A stretch of DNA of 64,000 bases from Opisthorchis felineus. Lineage: Eukaryota > Platyhelminthes > Trematoda > Opisthorchiida > Opisthorchiidae. This document shows positions 1 to 13,600 of this stretch, piece after piece. A program made the position numbers and the translations under genes. Location: positions 124,001-188,000 of the forward strand of contig SJOL01008481.1 in NCBI GenBank assembly GCA_004794785.1, in the 5' to 3' direction. Positions within the stretch are counted from its first letter, which is position 1, and each line of letters starts with the position of its first letter. The notes below the pieces were generated by a model. It saw nothing but the letters and a program-made list of their open reading frames with translations. It did not search any database and was not told where the DNA came from.

Positions 1-269
1 ATTATCATACACTACTGCATACAGCATAATATTACTTCGTTATAGTCATTGTCCTATCATCAACCAGCATTCAGGCCACGTGATATTCTGTCTCAAATAA
101 TAGTCATAGAAACGTGAAGGCCCGTGAATGAAATTCTCCGAAGTGTGACTTACTTTTGATTGACAGGGAAAAGTACTGCGGTATCTGTGTGATGTACGAC
201 AACTAAATATACATTTCACCATCTTTAAAGACGGGAAAAGCTACCCTGTATCAACGAAAGGCTTGTTGA

Positions 270-595
270 TTTTATTGCGTCCTCCAATTGTGTAGACTTT
301 GGTAGCCAGCACAGAATTGCCCGATTCGCAACACGTGTACTGCATTTCTGGATGGGATATCTACCGCTGATTAATTTGTCATAAGTATCCAGTGATGGCG
401 TTAGTCTGCCCGTCTGACGTAAAAGCATCTGTCTCGGAGAACAACAACACATTGAAATCTCGTGCAAGATAAATATCGAATAGTAGGTCTGGTGTGACAA
501 ACTCACAGTTCAAATTTGTGTTTCCAGGTCAAAACACGCCCTTCATTAACACCACCGACTACGATAACAACCTCAAATCATTTTTATTATAGTCC
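270..595 (-). pseudogene. Decayed copy of a Kelch-repeat exon (copy K1)
   Basis: Read on the minus strand, this stretch aligns with the Kelch exon at about 37.64-38.0 kb. Both have a TAA/TAAG-like acceptor region, then a block reading VVGGV in the Kelch frame, then a shared run around ACACAAATTTG, and later a block where the translated piece SGRYP-x-QKC-x-TRVA matches NDRYPDPN-x-RTRSATREL of the third copy near 59.6 kb. The copy has lost about 20 bases after the first blade and changes frame, so it cannot encode a Kelch propeller. No other exon of the gene is visible beside it. I infer an exon-scale duplication that was never functional or has since decayed. The match is by eye and covers about 300 bases. 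Confidence 0.55.
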
Positions 596-599
596 TTTT

Positions 600-2850
600 T
601 AATATTCTTTACTAATCCCGAATATGGACCTCTCTGTCGTCCTTCTAACTGTTGACGAGTTCGTAACTTATGAGTGCATTAGATGCACCATAAAACATTT
701 ACATCAAAAATAAATGCATAGGCCACGTCTTCAGGTCTGAGGAGAGTTGTCCGTCGAACCATTTTAGCTCACCACTTCAGTAACCGAGAAGGTCTTCAGT
801 TGGTAGCTTGCATCCATACGTCCTGAATTCCATGGATGCCATGATTGCGGTCTCGTATTTAGAATAAGATAATCATCTCCGAGTCTGCAATTATGTTCAG
901 CATTCACCTGTGATCGGTGGCACCTCAAACCGCTGCAGCGCCGCGCGGTTTCCATCCTCTTTGTGTGAAGCAATCCGATATAATTATTTATAAGCTTTTT
1001 CTCCAAGCAAAATGCATTCAAAATACAATGCCCAGCAGAGTAAGTAAAGCCTGCTCCTCTATCGACATAGCATTGTATAATAAAGTGGGGAAAAGTTTGG
1101 CGTGCCGACCGTTCCGGACCTTCATCATGAAAAGCAAATCTTCTAGCAGATTGTAGCTGACATAATCTTGTGCCAGAGATCTAAATGGATTCCAAAAGTT
1201 TAATCCACAATAAAATTGAATGTTGGTGCCGACCAGTTTCCAGCTTTTTGTTAAGTGTGAAAGCGCAGGAGAATTGGAGAATTAAATAAAATGGATTTTA
1301 AGAACATACAAACGGCACAAAGTGTTTCGAACTTTGATATGAATACGAATGGGTTATTAGTAGGGGAAAACATTAGATTAGGTATCTTCCCACAAACAAT
1401 GCGGAGCGAAATCGCATGGAATATTTTGCAGAGAGCACTGGTGTTCTTTGTCTATCAGTGAACACCGTGGGAATATTTTATGGGTTATTTTACTTTGGCC
1501 GGCTGCCGTGTGCTTTCCAAACCTCTTTGAAATTTTGGGGCGTGAGTGAATATAGAAGGATCATAGTTCAGTTATCGGAGCCCGTGTAGCTCTGCTAGAC
1601 TGATCTGCGACATGTTTTAGGGTAGAGTTTTCGGTACTGTAAGCTACACATTATTTGTATATACATACTCAGGTCTCTGCTTTCATGTGCATTTCAATGG
1701 TGCGCGTTGTCTCTGTATTTGCTAAATTAACTCTTACCGTTGGACTAGAGAAGTGAAATCAAAATTGCAGAACAGTGACGATTTGATTCCACACCATCAC
1801 ACCTAATTCTGCAATCGGGCAAACGACGCACAACTGATGGTTTTATAGAACTCAAATTTTACTAAACACACATGAGCGCAACCACTTATATACACTACAT
1901 ACATTTCTATACACACGCATCTACAAAAACTAACCAAGCGTGGCTGCTTCACTTCAGTTCGGCCGTTAATTGATCGGACTCAACCCTTTTTCACGGACCA
2001 AATGGGGTATTTTATGGAATTTTTCTCAACGGAAGTTATTGGCAGATATTTACCAAATAATGCAGTTTCCACATTGCAGACCGTATTTCCGATTGATACC
2101 ATCCAATGGCATTCCCAGCACATTCCGAGCACACTTGGACAATGTTTCCGAACTGTAATGATCCGATTCAAGGACTCCATTGACCGAATTCCCACGCTCA
2201 AACGGTTGCGGGCTTCTAGATGGAGCGCTAATTTGTGCGTTTAAATCCGCTACGTCACATATATGTACAGCTAGACCGCTAGAACAGATAACATGCGATT
2301 CTGGGATAAGCCGTTTTGCCGCCAAAGGCGTCCTTAATCTGTAAACTCGACCTTAGTTTTATGCACCAAATTTATCTTTTTCACCACAATAAGTATGTGT
2401 GAAAAGAGAGCACAATAGTACAGTCAGAGAAATACTGAGTATAGGAAGTGCAGGCGAAACACGAAGGCAGTTATTCTTGCTAACCAACATAGAGTGTACT
2501 CGAATGTGCAAGATCAGGCAACTGGCAGCACATAAAATACTGCAACGTGGGTTTCTAATTCTCGTGTATTGTTAAATCTATGTTATACACGCTGTTAGTT
2601 TGCAGTGATGTCGGGAAGAGAATTTCTCGCGAACATCCGTTAAATTGTGCGGATTCTAACGTCGCACTTATGTGAACCACGTGCGTGTCACGCCCTCACT
2701 ATTTTATAACGCGGTGAGTCATATACGGGCTCCTCGATAAATGTATTAGTCTACATCGTACCTAAGATTCATATACATGAGTGTGCGTAATTACAGCAAC
2801 TAACACGTCACACGTCGTCCAGATAGTTTCCGCAAAGCTTTTGTGTTTCC
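600..2850. other. No gene recognised
   Basis: Only short, overlapping open frames on both strands, with no splice-bounded exon, domain motif or repeat that I can support. Confidence 0.5.
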
Positions 2851-2856
2851 CTCCCT

Positions 2857-3375
2857 TTGGGCAAAACGATAACTTTCAGCCCTTCGTTCGGTAAACAAAT
2901 ATGCCATGGGCCAGAGGATCCGTTGACATTGGTTAGGTTAAATTGTCTATACCTTGCCCGAAATCAAACGTCATCAGCAGTTTGTCGCCTGCGTTCACCC
3001 CCATTGTTGTGGATGCCGAAAACGCGCCTGCTCCTACCAATACAGGGAGCCGTACTGCGTCTGCTAGGTTCGGTGTTATCACGCAAGTCAGGATGTTCAA
3101 AAAGGAACAATCAGAAGAAATTTCAAGTTCAGCAACGGAAGCAGGGGAAAACAGACGGTTTAAGTACGAATTATGCACGGGCTATCACCCTTCCCGATAT
3201 TAGAATCAGTGTAACGGGGTTGTACAAATGCCAGAGGGTGCCGGTTCAAGTGATGGAGCCCTTCAGTGACACATCAGAAGCCTACAAAGAGAGCAATAAA
3301 AGGGCTTACTCCACACACGTTACCATAACGCCATCTTCCTCCAGAGGTCTGCATGCCAGCACACCACAAAACTGA
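2857..3375 (+). other. GC-richer block with three overlapping open frames, unresolved
   Basis: Between about 2930 and 3200 two plus frames and one minus frame are open together, and the base composition is richer in G and C than the flanks. The longest plus frame is 172 codons. One minus frame contains the protein-like piece LPVLVGAGAFSASTTMG and one plus frame contains IPCPKSNVISSLSPAFTPIV. I recognise neither. No convincing acceptor and donor pair bounds any frame, and 172 codons is about what chance gives in 64 kb. It could be a real exon on one strand or just a composition effect. Confidence 0.2.
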
Positions 3376-3379
3376 AAGA

Positions 3380-4384
3380 ATTGTTTGATAACCCCATGAA
3401 TGCAGGACTCATTGAAATGCCTTTTCAAATTCCATAAATATATCCATTCATTACCAAACAAATTTGGTTTCAACGGGCGATTCATCTGAAGAAATTCCAA
3501 AATCACTTAGTCAGACTTTTGTTTTGAGCTTTTCCCCTCTGGTAAAAAAGTGAGGCATCGGATAAGGCACAGACTGTAGATAAACAAGCAATTAGGGTGT
3601 CACTGGGTTTGAGGTTATCATTCGGGTAAATGCGGAAGCCCGCAGTGGGTCCCGGAAATGAGGAAGGTGGCGATGGATGGCTAAAGTGGAGAAGCAGTTG
3701 GACTGACTGTACCTGTTGACGGGTGTTGGCAACGCAGAATGTTCGTCAATAGCAACTTGCTCCTTAAAACTCTGTGGTTTTTGTCCCTATACGCCGTTTG
3801 TATGGTTCTTCCGAACCTATCCGGATAATTGGTTACACCACAGGTTGCTCTGTCGTGCCCACGGCGGCGGCAAGTTTCGTCTGTGCACTGATGTTTTAGG
3901 AAGCGAAACGGCGGCCGATAGGCCAATGAGTGCTCATAAGTAAGATCCAAACAACACATGACGGAGGATTGCCCAAGATATTTAAAACCCGATTATTTCA
4001 TAAAATACACGTGGAATGCTCTTCACGGATGAATTTCACATTCAGCGACCGGAGTTCAAAAATACCCAGGCAAGTCACACTCCCCTTCGGAAAAAAAACA
4101 TTTCTACATCGACACTTTAGCCTGCAAGTAAAGCCATGTTATGCTGGAAATCCGTGAAGCACAACACGGAAATTAATCAGCGGTGCGAATTTTCCAAAAA
4201 GCCACAAGATTTTGAATCTGAGATCAGCAGTGTGAATGAGGCTCACTCTGATTAAAGCCGTATTCACCCATGAGTAATTAAGATCACATCACGTATTTAC
4301 TGGCCGCTCAAATGCGAAAATTTCTCGCGTGAATTTTTTTTTTCTGCGATCTACGCATGCGTAGAAACACTAGATAATAATCAC
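3380..4384. other. No gene recognised
   Basis: Contains a GC-rich patch at about 3700-3920 with open frames on both strands but no motif or splice signals that decide between them. Confidence 0.45.
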
Positions 4385-4870
4385 TATACTGGTTATTTCC
4401 AACTGGTGGGTGGCATACCGTCAGGTATGATCACACAGAATAAAGCATGACTGGGGGATTGGCAGGCACTGGGGATTGCGCGAAAAAAGGACAACTCCAT
4501 AAACACTGGGCAATATACGATGTAGCCTTGGTCACGCCTAAACCGGCACGGGAAAGAAACACAGTCACCAGGAGTTTATATTACTTTTGTGGAGAACATA
4601 TCAAGCTGAGACAAGATCATATCGTTAAGACTTGAAGGTGGCGTGCAAAAACAGAGCGAGGGAGGGCAAAAAAGTAGCATACTGCCTGGCACATAAGAAG
4701 AAAACTTCAAACTGCGAAAAACGAGGAACCAGAAGAACAGATCTGGTGGGATTGCCGCAGTCTGTCCGGTTGATTTGAACTAAAGTCTAAAACCACCGAT
4801 GAGGCCTTTACGGCCTTGAACTGTTGGGCTTATGGCTAGGGTCACAAAAATCGTAAGCGGGGATGGTGAA
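4385..4870 (+). repeat. Dispersed repeat family A, copy 1
   Basis: Aligns along nearly its whole length, in the same orientation, with 27165-27665. Shared landmarks are the opening GTGGGTGGCATACC, the middle TTGGTCAC-CCT, the run GGGAGGGCA and the tail TTTGAACT-AAG-CTAAA. Both copies carry remnants of one reading frame (MTGG-x-GTG near the start, then LVTP), but each is broken. I do not recognise the element. It is probably an old transposon fragment, since the two copies differ by many substitutions and indels. Confidence 0.7.
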
Positions 4871-5478
4871 ATTTAGGAATCAGCAATACGCATAAATGGT
4901 AGCACAAATCGCAGTCACGGGTACATTGAAACTGTAGATAATCACTAGTGTCGCTGTTGGAGTGGAGTGTAAATTTTCAATGGGGAGGGAGTTGGTGCTA
5001 ACGCAAAAGACGGAACGCGGACCGCACAGACAATTACTGTCGGTTATCTTTTGTAAAATGAAGTGCTTCATTTTTGTTTACCACATTGAGTGGGATAAGG
5101 TGTGAATTCTTAAGTTCTAAATGTTGAACCGTAAGTTTGAATAACTTGCCTAAGTTGCACATTTAATTGCATGATTTTGTATTGCCCTGGTTGAAATTTT
5201 GTTCAATGAACGTTGAAACAAGTTACTGACCGTCTAAATCACCTCAGCCAACAACATCTTCACCCATAATTTTGGCTCGCAATTCCTCTCTAGGTAAACT
5301 TGTTTTCTGCTTACTGAAAGAACCTAGTTACTGCTCAGTGAGAATTGTCAAGGAGGTTAATAGAGATCCAACTAGTCAATACACCCATCCGTGATTCGGT
5401 TTAATCAGTAATTGCACTGCCATGAAGCTACTACGGTTATAACATTATTTTCCGTCTCTCGTCGATCAGTTTGTTGTT

Positions 5479-5760
5479 ATGCCTCGAATTTTAATCTTAA
5501 CAACCACTGTACAACTTGACACCTTGTGTCGCAAATGGACCGCCGAACCGACAAAACAAGTCACCTTGAATGTAAGAAAAACTGTGAAACATTTTGTCGG
5601 GTGCGTGACGCTGCACGACAGCGCTAACTACAATTTAGATCGACTAAAGTCTATTCAGATTTGCCTTACCACAAACATTCCCGTGGTCATAGGTTTTATT
5701 TCTCGGGACGCTTTATATTATTTGTGGAGGCGTGAAGCAGATTATTAACTTTGATGCCCC
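5479..5760 (+). repeat. Dispersed repeat family C, copy 1
   Basis: Matches 47370-47641 read on the opposite strand. In the shared frame both read VGCV-x-LH-x-SA-x-Y-x-LDRL, followed by a degenerate ISRDAL / LSREA block and, at the end, the DNA similarity GCAGATTATTAACTTTGATG against ACAGATTATCTACCTTGATG. The 89-codon frame here has no domain I recognise. Decay in both copies suggests an old mobile-element fragment rather than a host gene. Confidence 0.6.
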
Positions 5761-7009
5761 AAACACATGTGTTACGTTGTTAGGTCACTCACACGAAACG
5801 TTATGGCCGTTGGCGACGTTGGCGATGTTCTTATCTCAGGGAGGAGAGGTTTGCTAGCAGAAATGTCGTTCAAATTTATGGCGTTATCGGATGCTGAGGA
5901 AGGTGAACAAAGCCTATATGTGTTGTTTGGGAGAGGGCGTCCATAATTTCATTGATATGACGTTCACCTGAAATCAGTTTGAAATTGCAACCCAAATGTG
6001 GTGCCCCAAATCTCAACAGACACACATCAAGCTCAACAACAGCTGAAGCAATCACGAAGGATAATGATGGAAGGAGAGCAATAAGTATAGTTGAATACAT
6101 TTTGTATACTAGATAATTCAACGCACTTTGCTGCAAGCCAAAACCATTACACGTGCCAAGTTGCAATGTTCACACCACGATTTTGTGTTGGAACGAGCAA
6201 ACGCACGATGACTTTCGACCATCGCAATATTTCGTGTAAACAATAACGCCTAAAGTTAGTCAAAAGCGCTCATCGAAAAAGAGTTTACCTAGTGACTATT
6301 TCGACCAGCTCCAGGTGCCTAGTTTATGCTCGTTCATGATGATCATGCTCTATGCGGCGTGTGAATTGAGTTTATTGGTCACGTCCGTTAATATCCTTGG
6401 ACCTTTGGGAATGGAGTCATTACCTGCTTTTACTCAAAAGACCCATGCCAGTTTAGGCTTGTTTTATGTGGATCCCACCGAATTATTTGGATGGCAAATA
6501 CGTTAGGGAGAACTAATTATGGTCTTCAATCTAAACACACCATTTTGAGAAAAGGCGCAGTCCCCAGAAAACTAATTAACAGTGTTGCTTGAAGGCCATT
6601 CATGATGCCCGTAATACTTCTTATGGTAAGTTCGTTGGGATCATCGTAAGGAGCAAGGTTATGATAATCCACTGGTGTAAGACTGCCGAAGAAATCAAGA
6701 CATGCAGTGTACCGTCATGCGAGGTGCCGAAGAAGATCACAGAATCACTCGAGCATGATGAACTATCTGGAATTTATATAGGCTCTGCCCTCGAATTTCC
6801 ACCTAGTATGTTACCTGGGCCAATATCAATTTGTACGTGGGTGTAGTTCTGTGCTGATTCTAAATTACCCGTGCGGTAAAAAGTGATCTTCAGGAGATTA
6901 TCAGCTGCATCATTCGTTTGTATTATTTTTCCAAATGAATATGCCTCAAGGAGTGAGCCTTAGTACCCATCAATCTAGACAAATGTCCGTAACGAAATAA
7001 TACGTAGGC
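5761..7009. other. No gene recognised; one weak small-exon candidate
   Basis: A CAG acceptor before 6581 and a GTAAGT donor at about 6626 bound a 45-base open stretch, but the acceptor has a poor pyrimidine tract. Nothing else is supported. Confidence 0.35.
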
Positions 7010-10000
7010 CAGAATGGGAAGTACTCGGCATAAAGTGTAGCGCAGACTTCCTGAAGTCTAAAGAGGTTCGTAGAATTTTTTGAAACCGATTTGGCGTCTG
7101 TATACTCTCAGAACACTCTAACCCCAAGAGGTTCAACACAACGCAATTAAGCATATATCGCAGGAAAGCAACTGTTCAGGACTTGCGCGTGAAGGCTTGC
7201 GTTGCATTGGTTAGTGCGTCGAAGGTATGCTCTCTGCATCAGAGCCGTAATGAGCTTGGTCACATCTGTGAGGAAGGTGCGAGTAAACATTTAGCTTTTC
7301 GTTGTTTATTTCTCCACCTCATCATCCCCACTGCAAGTATGCTAGAGTGGATTTTTTTGGTGCGCAGCCTGTGTGTATATATGAAGGGCATTTAAAGCGT
7401 TAGCCTAGAAAGTTCAGATCAAACTCAAAACCAAATCAAAATGAAGTCAAAATCCAACGCCCATGGTATCAACGGACAAAAAGGCCCTTTATCAAAATCA
7501 CAATGTTTTGTGTTTAGGGTAAGGCGTAGGCGGCCATATAAAGACTTCAACCATACAAAAATTATTTTGTCAGCTTGTATCCGAAGTTGTTGTCAAGACA
7601 GCCAAGGACTATCTTTCTCCTAATTGGAAAAAACCTAAAATACCCATTTGGTTCTGTGCCATTCATATGCAAGTTCTATTAGAAGGTATCAGCCCCGAAC
7701 ATTAGACTGATTTCCACAGACTATTAAGAGGGGTCATAAAAATTCGGTATCACGGTTTTTAACGCATCAGTGTTTAAAAATATTCTTCTGGTAAGTATGC
7801 CTGTTTAATAGTCCATGAGCTTCCGCTGCTTTCGAATAATTATACTTTTTCGTTAGATGACCATTTTAGTGACCACCTGGAATCATGATGGCTACACAAA
7901 TGGCAGGTGTTCCCTTGTGAACCAGAGGGATTGATTTACCAATACGTGGAATCACCTTTGTATAAAATTCTACCGCATTTACTTACGTTCATTAAGCTGG
8001 TGTAGATTGTCCACATCTCATGTTGTGGCCTCATCAACTACCAAATAGCCCGCAGCTGGACAATGTGAATTAGCCTGATTACGGATACAAGGTTGTCAGT
8101 TTACCGCACCAATCAAAACGTGTATAAATGGTGTGATGAATTCATGCAACTTGGAACAGTTCATGCGGCGTTTCGTTGTTACGTAATCGCCTACAACAAA
8201 TTGCTCGTAATGTGGTGCACTTTGCACCACTTTGCTCAAGTATGCTATTTAGATCATGATCTAAAAGCTTCCTCACCAATGCATGAAAAGCAAACGGAAC
8301 CGATATCTCGCAATTATTAATGAAGTCAAATGAGTGCTACATAAAACCCGAAATGACTGTATGTTACAGGCCATTGGTGCATCATACAGACACTGGGGCA
8401 AAAACAACGTGATAACTAATGTTGCGCTATCGTATTCGTCATTCTGATTAAATGAAAAATAGTTTGTCCCTAAGCTGACAAACAGGGCATGGATCCCATA
8501 ATTTGGGACCGACGGCTGGACCTGTTTGAATGCAACAAAATCAGCTATGAAAAACAAGAACAACCGATTTTTGTGGGTTTGTGGGTTGCCAGTGTTCCCG
8601 TTTCCATCATTCCCCTAATGACGTCTTGTAACGTCTTGCTGTGCATGGCGTTAAACTTGCCGAAATCAGGTATCTCTTCTGAATTAGATGAATTTGAATC
8701 CACCCTAATCAGACATTTTGAAACCCTCAAACTAATATAGGAACACACTTAAGAACAGGTTTTCTCGCTTTGCAAGTCTTTCGACTGCGCGTTATAGGAA
8801 CCCACCCAAGAGGAATTGACTGCTTTCTCTTCAACTTGAAATAAATTAGATTGGCTTTAAAACGACAACTATAGAAGTCATTCAAATATGTAATAACTCT
8901 TGTGTGCGCGATAATAAATCAGTCTGTTTCACATCAATCAGTGGTCCGTCACATGCTTCTTCGTTGTGCACAGTTTCAACATGTTTTCTAAGAACATCTG
9001 AACGATAGCACCGTTATCCGCACTCTCTAAAAACTTGATGATCTGCTGTTGCGTGCAAATTCCTCACATGACGATAAAAATTCGATTTTCGGCGGAATGA
9101 CACCCCACACTCTTCACATTGTGGACAAATTCCCCCCTCGCTGGACCAATCACCGATGCCGACACAAACTTTCCCAAGTTGAAAACCATTTTCCGAAATA
9201 AGGGCATGGATTTCCTCCCCCCCCACTTCGATTCTCGCAGTACTTCACGTGATGTTCCGAACGTCGGTTGACTTCACTAGCATGAACTCTGCTCACATGC
9301 TGCTGAAACCAACACTCAGTCCCGAAGGATGTTCGCACACTCAACGGAAATCAGCTGCTCTTGAGTGTACGTTTGTACGAATATGGGGATGATTTACTGC
9401 ATACTAGAAACTTGTGACGCCCTTCGTGATCATTTTGCATATTCGGTTCGTCCGGTTGATCACCAATGGAACTGTCGCCCTCCGTTCTTTCAGTTGAATG
9501 CGTCACGGGTACAACTGCTGGTTAAAACAAAAGCCTTTAAGAAATCAATATCAGTTTTACTGCATTTATTTAACTGGCGTTCGTTGACTTTAAATCATCT
9601 TACAGACGGCAAGCTTAATTTGAATAATGCGTCTCCACGTTTCTGGCTTGGGTGGCCACTTTGTTCCTTAGTGTTATTCGTCCTCTTAGGTTCTGTCCTA
9701 TTTTATGTTAGATCAAGCGTCTTTCCCGATAGAAACTCATATGTTCACTCATCACCCGACATGAATCGCTGAGTGATGAATCACTATTGGGGTTCACTAT
9801 CGAGATATCAAACAGAATAATTACAATCAAATGACAATTATTCAGAAATAGAAAGATTTCCACAATATTCCACTATTCGCATTTTCTTCATATGTTACAA
9901 TAACCATAAGCATGTTGAAGCGACGTACGTTATCACACTGGCAAATGACAATGTTAGTGGCTTAGAGGCGAAAACTTTGAAATGTAACCAACCAAATATC

Positions 10001-10610
10001 GCATATTTTTTCGGGGTTTCCGATCTGCGCGCATCCACCGTTGTTCGAAGTTTGAAATCTGTGTTCGAAATTGAATTATTGATGGTTCTCAATACGAACT
10101 TGGGATGGCTCAGTTGTCAACGCTCCGGTACCGAAGGTATTTTTATGCATAAAAATGTGCGAACTTTAGGAACATCGTCACGCTCATCTGTCGCTGAACA
10201 CCAGGAGTCGCATTACTTCGCCAAACCGATGGACCACAACGGGACGAATGCATGTTCCCGCCCTTTTCGTGATCACCCACTAAGAATACAAATTCCAATT
10301 AAGCAATGTTGTCATTGCCAGCTTGCCTGAACTGAGCCTGATCAAACATTCAGCACTCTTCAACACCATGTGTTGCGTACCTAATGCAGTTTACTGTTTT
10401 GCAACTAACCCATGTGGGATACGATGTCGCGTGCCTGATTTGCCAAAATAAACAAAGAAGCTTGTCTAAAACCACTGGACCATCAAGCAGCTGATGGCCT
10501 CAGAGCGCGGGGCAGCAAGAAGCATTCTGCTAAATTTAAGGGCACCCTTAACGGCATAGGTCATTGGATTTCACGGGTCACATCACTTATTCAATCCAAA
10601 GGAACGAAGT
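7010..10610. repeat. Segmental duplication block B, first copy
   Basis: Aligns in direct orientation with 23600-26170. Landmarks in order are a CTGAAGTCTAA block near 7050 (23655 in the other copy), the block GTCGAAGGTATG near 7218 (23816), the stretch starting at ACAGGGCATGGA near 8482 (24226), the zinc-finger pseudogene, and a tail ending around CATTG-CAGCTTGCC near 10320. This copy has roughly 0.9 kb between about 7260 and 8420 that is not matched in the second copy, so one has gained or lost sequence. The block spans a whole zinc-finger locus and its flanks, so the duplication was at DNA level and not by retroposition. Confidence 0.7.
8935..9517 (-). pseudogene. C2H2 zinc-finger pseudogene inside block B
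   Basis: On the minus strand a 3' splice acceptor (TTTTAACCAG, exon from 9517) leads into an acidic leader that still reads STERTEGD and QPDEP, as in the intact gene at 50.6 kb. The first finger then has its first Cys replaced by Phe (HKFLVCSKS) and runs to a stop. Later fingers survive in two other frames: CPYFGKWFSTWESLCRHR, where the second Cys is Tyr, and EECGVSFRRKSNFYRHVRNLH. The last finger has a TAA before YRSDVLRKHVETVH. At least two frameshifts and two stops rule out a working five-finger protein. Its nearest relatives are the copies at 24.7 and 30.1 kb. Confidence 0.8.
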
Positions 10611-13600
10611 ACTGATGAATTCCTGGTTTTCAATCATCCATGAACCCTAAAGCGTGGATCTGCCTAAAAGTCTTCCGCTGGATCCGGCTGCGCTTCCAAT
10701 CTTGTTCCAGTTGACTCGGGACCATTGGAATCCATTGACATCCGTGAAACCAACTTGTGATGTTGAACGCACATGAAATCCGTACATCGGTTGACCTGTC
10801 CTAAGCAAAGCATGCGCCAGGCAGTAGCAAACGCATTCACGTAGGAAAAATCGAAACTTTGCCTCCAAGGTATAATTAGAATGTGAAAGAATTATTTTGG
10901 TTTACTGTAACATTGCAGTCGACTGATGGTGACTCAGAGTGAGGACTTGCAATTTCGGAGTGTTGTTTTATAGATAAAGCACACATGTTTTACGACAAGT
11001 GTTCAACATGAAAAGAGTACAAAAGGCCTGCATTTTAATGTCAGAACCGAAGTACAGCTTTCATACCATGAGAAGTGCATTCTAATGGAATCGTCCACAA
11101 ACTGTAGACATTGCGTTTATAAGGTATGTGAAGGAGTTCTTCACGAAGTACTAATAAGTTATATTCCTTATCTGTCCTAACCCAAAACAAACTCCGGAAA
11201 ATCCAGTCGGACAGACTCGCCATTTGCCTTCCAGAACTTTATTTTGGAGTAATATTTTCAGCCGAAGTATGTGCGCTGAGTCCAGCCTCAAAGCAGCAGT
11301 TCCAAAAGTGATGAATAAAAGCGGGCGTAATCTCACAATTTGAGGCTTGTGCGATTCTCTTATTTTATTATGCGTGTGCTCATAGTACAGCATAGGTTGT
11401 AAAATTCCATTTGAATGATTTGACTCCTGGAGTTTTGCGCTCAAATCCACGTAGCCCATCTGAACAACAGAAGTATCCATACCTGAGAAGTCCTAGTGTC
11501 AGACAATTTAGCCTCTAGGAGTACGGGACGGGCGTCAGAGACAGTTTTATGTATGGTCTCTACTGGTACGTAACGTTCTGTGGTGCCTGCACAATGGATA
11601 ATGTGAAGGGACGCATAAAATTGCTTTGCCAATATTTATCACCTTGACTGCAGTTTACCGATGCGTTGCGATATGCAAGAAATATGTCAGTTTCACAAGT
11701 TCGTTCATTGACGGCAAATGTCTCGAAATTGGAACCAGTGGTCCAGTTGGACCACTTTGAGAATCGATAATGACGCAACGGATGGACCCTACATCGCCAG
11801 TTTTATTTAACCCTGATTTGCGACTGTACAGTGAAAAGAACATAAAACGGTTTTTTAAATAATCTATTGTTGGTTTTCCTCCTAGTATTCTGTCCAACTC
11901 GAGAGCATTAACAACCACACTTTCGTCGCTTCTAAACAATAGAGTATGAAATATACCTAAAAGGCGGGTCTACATGAATGCATATTAATATAGAAGTTAT
12001 CACTGGACAAAAATAACCAACCCGGTTGTGAAACATACACAAATCGGTCGCAGACGTACGCTAGAAAATGGTCCTAATGCACTATTTTCTAGGCGTTGAG
12101 CAGACGTACTATTTGCCAGGTAGAATATGCCCGTGTAGTGTTCTTTTGCTTGTGTACAACAGATTGCATGTACTGAGCAGACAACTTTCCGGATAGTTGG
12201 GAAAGGATTTGGTGTGTGTTCCAACAGAGGGTGTTTCTGAATGTGGCTCAGATCGTTGGAGAACGGGCTACAAACCTGACACACTAATTCTTAAACAGTA
12301 ATGTGGATTCGTTATAAAGATTGCCCTACTACATCACCAGTACAGTAATTTGGTCAACAATTGGGCACAAAATAGCGCAGCATGAATCAACAGATCGGTT
12401 TATCCAACATTATTTTTTAATTCAAAATTGATTCCAAATTTCAGTGAAGCCATTCGCCTGGAATCCCCAGATAACAGAACACAGCCAGGAATTCTTTGGT
12501 AGAAGAATAAAGTACTAACATAAACTTATGTAGCTTCGCCTAACTCACAACAAAGGAGCGACATAACCATATGAGGCACAACGTCGCAAAACGAAATATC
12601 TGAAGACACGCCGGAAGGCAAGATAAAACGCACGCTAGGAACGATGGATTTTGAGATTCAATTTCATCCAACGCTACGCGCGGAGTTGCCAAAAGCATTT
12701 ATTGCCGGTTCATTGTAGAATTCTCGCGAAATATGTTAGTAACGGAAATAACAAATTTTCCGTGGACAGAGTTCTACACTCGGTTCAAAAATATGTCTGC
12801 CAACAGGTGCACTTCACCTGAATATCAGCTGCATCGTTCGTTTCTATTAGCCTCCTCCAATGGAATACGTCTCACATTGTGTTTTACGCACATATCCAAA
12901 TTATTTCAGGATGTATGGTCCTCCACCCAACAATATATGCGGTCAAATGAGCTCTTCGTTTTCGCGCTTATCCGCCACATCAGTTCAGTTTTAGTATTAT
13001 TACGAAACTCATATTCTTAATGGCTGCCATGACTCACCGACACCTGTCCGTAAGGTGGTGAATTATGCTGTGTAGAATATGGTTTGACCACTATTGAATT
13101 TAAATATGCTTTGAAAGAGAACATCAACAATGGATACGTCGTTTCGTCCATGCTAAATCGAAATGGAGTGGAAAGTTGCAACTTTTGTGCAAAAAGGCAT
13201 TATATTTTCCTAGTAATCTTCCTATCAAACATGCCGAGACCGGGGAATTTATTGCAGTCAGTGATTTGGGTGGATTTTTATGACAAAATGCATGTGTTAA
13301 AACGGGTGCCCAAGGGGTTGTGTCGTCGCCAGTGTGATGAATATTTTATGGGAACCTTTTACCGCCTGGAGCATATCCACCTACTAAGTCAGTATAATTT
13401 TGGAAGGCACCCCGACAGCCGACGCCTGAAATGTTACAAATTAAGTAAGTGGAGTGCCTCACTGATGTTCGGGACTCCATGTTCCGAGTGCATTGATACA
13501 TTTTAGATGAATTTAGGAAGGTGCTGACAACCCAAGTGATCCACAAATACTGCGTCAACGGCCAACCTCATTGACAATAGGTCCGTGCGTGCGCTTTTCC

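Noticed and set aside
8212..8230. Perfect hairpin GTGGTGCA/TGCACCAC
   Set aside because: Short stem, no conserved context and no terminator or RNA-gene features nearby; expected by chance at this length of sequence.
9365..9772. A 135-codon plus-strand frame
   Set aside because: It is antisense to the leader of the zinc-finger pseudogene, and the second block B copy does not keep it.
11560..11778. A minus-strand piece reading FSKWSNWTTGSNF and later RTC, like a thrombospondin type 1 repeat
   Set aside because: The Cys pattern after W-x-x-W is absent, an upstream stop closes the frame, and no neighbouring repeat exists.
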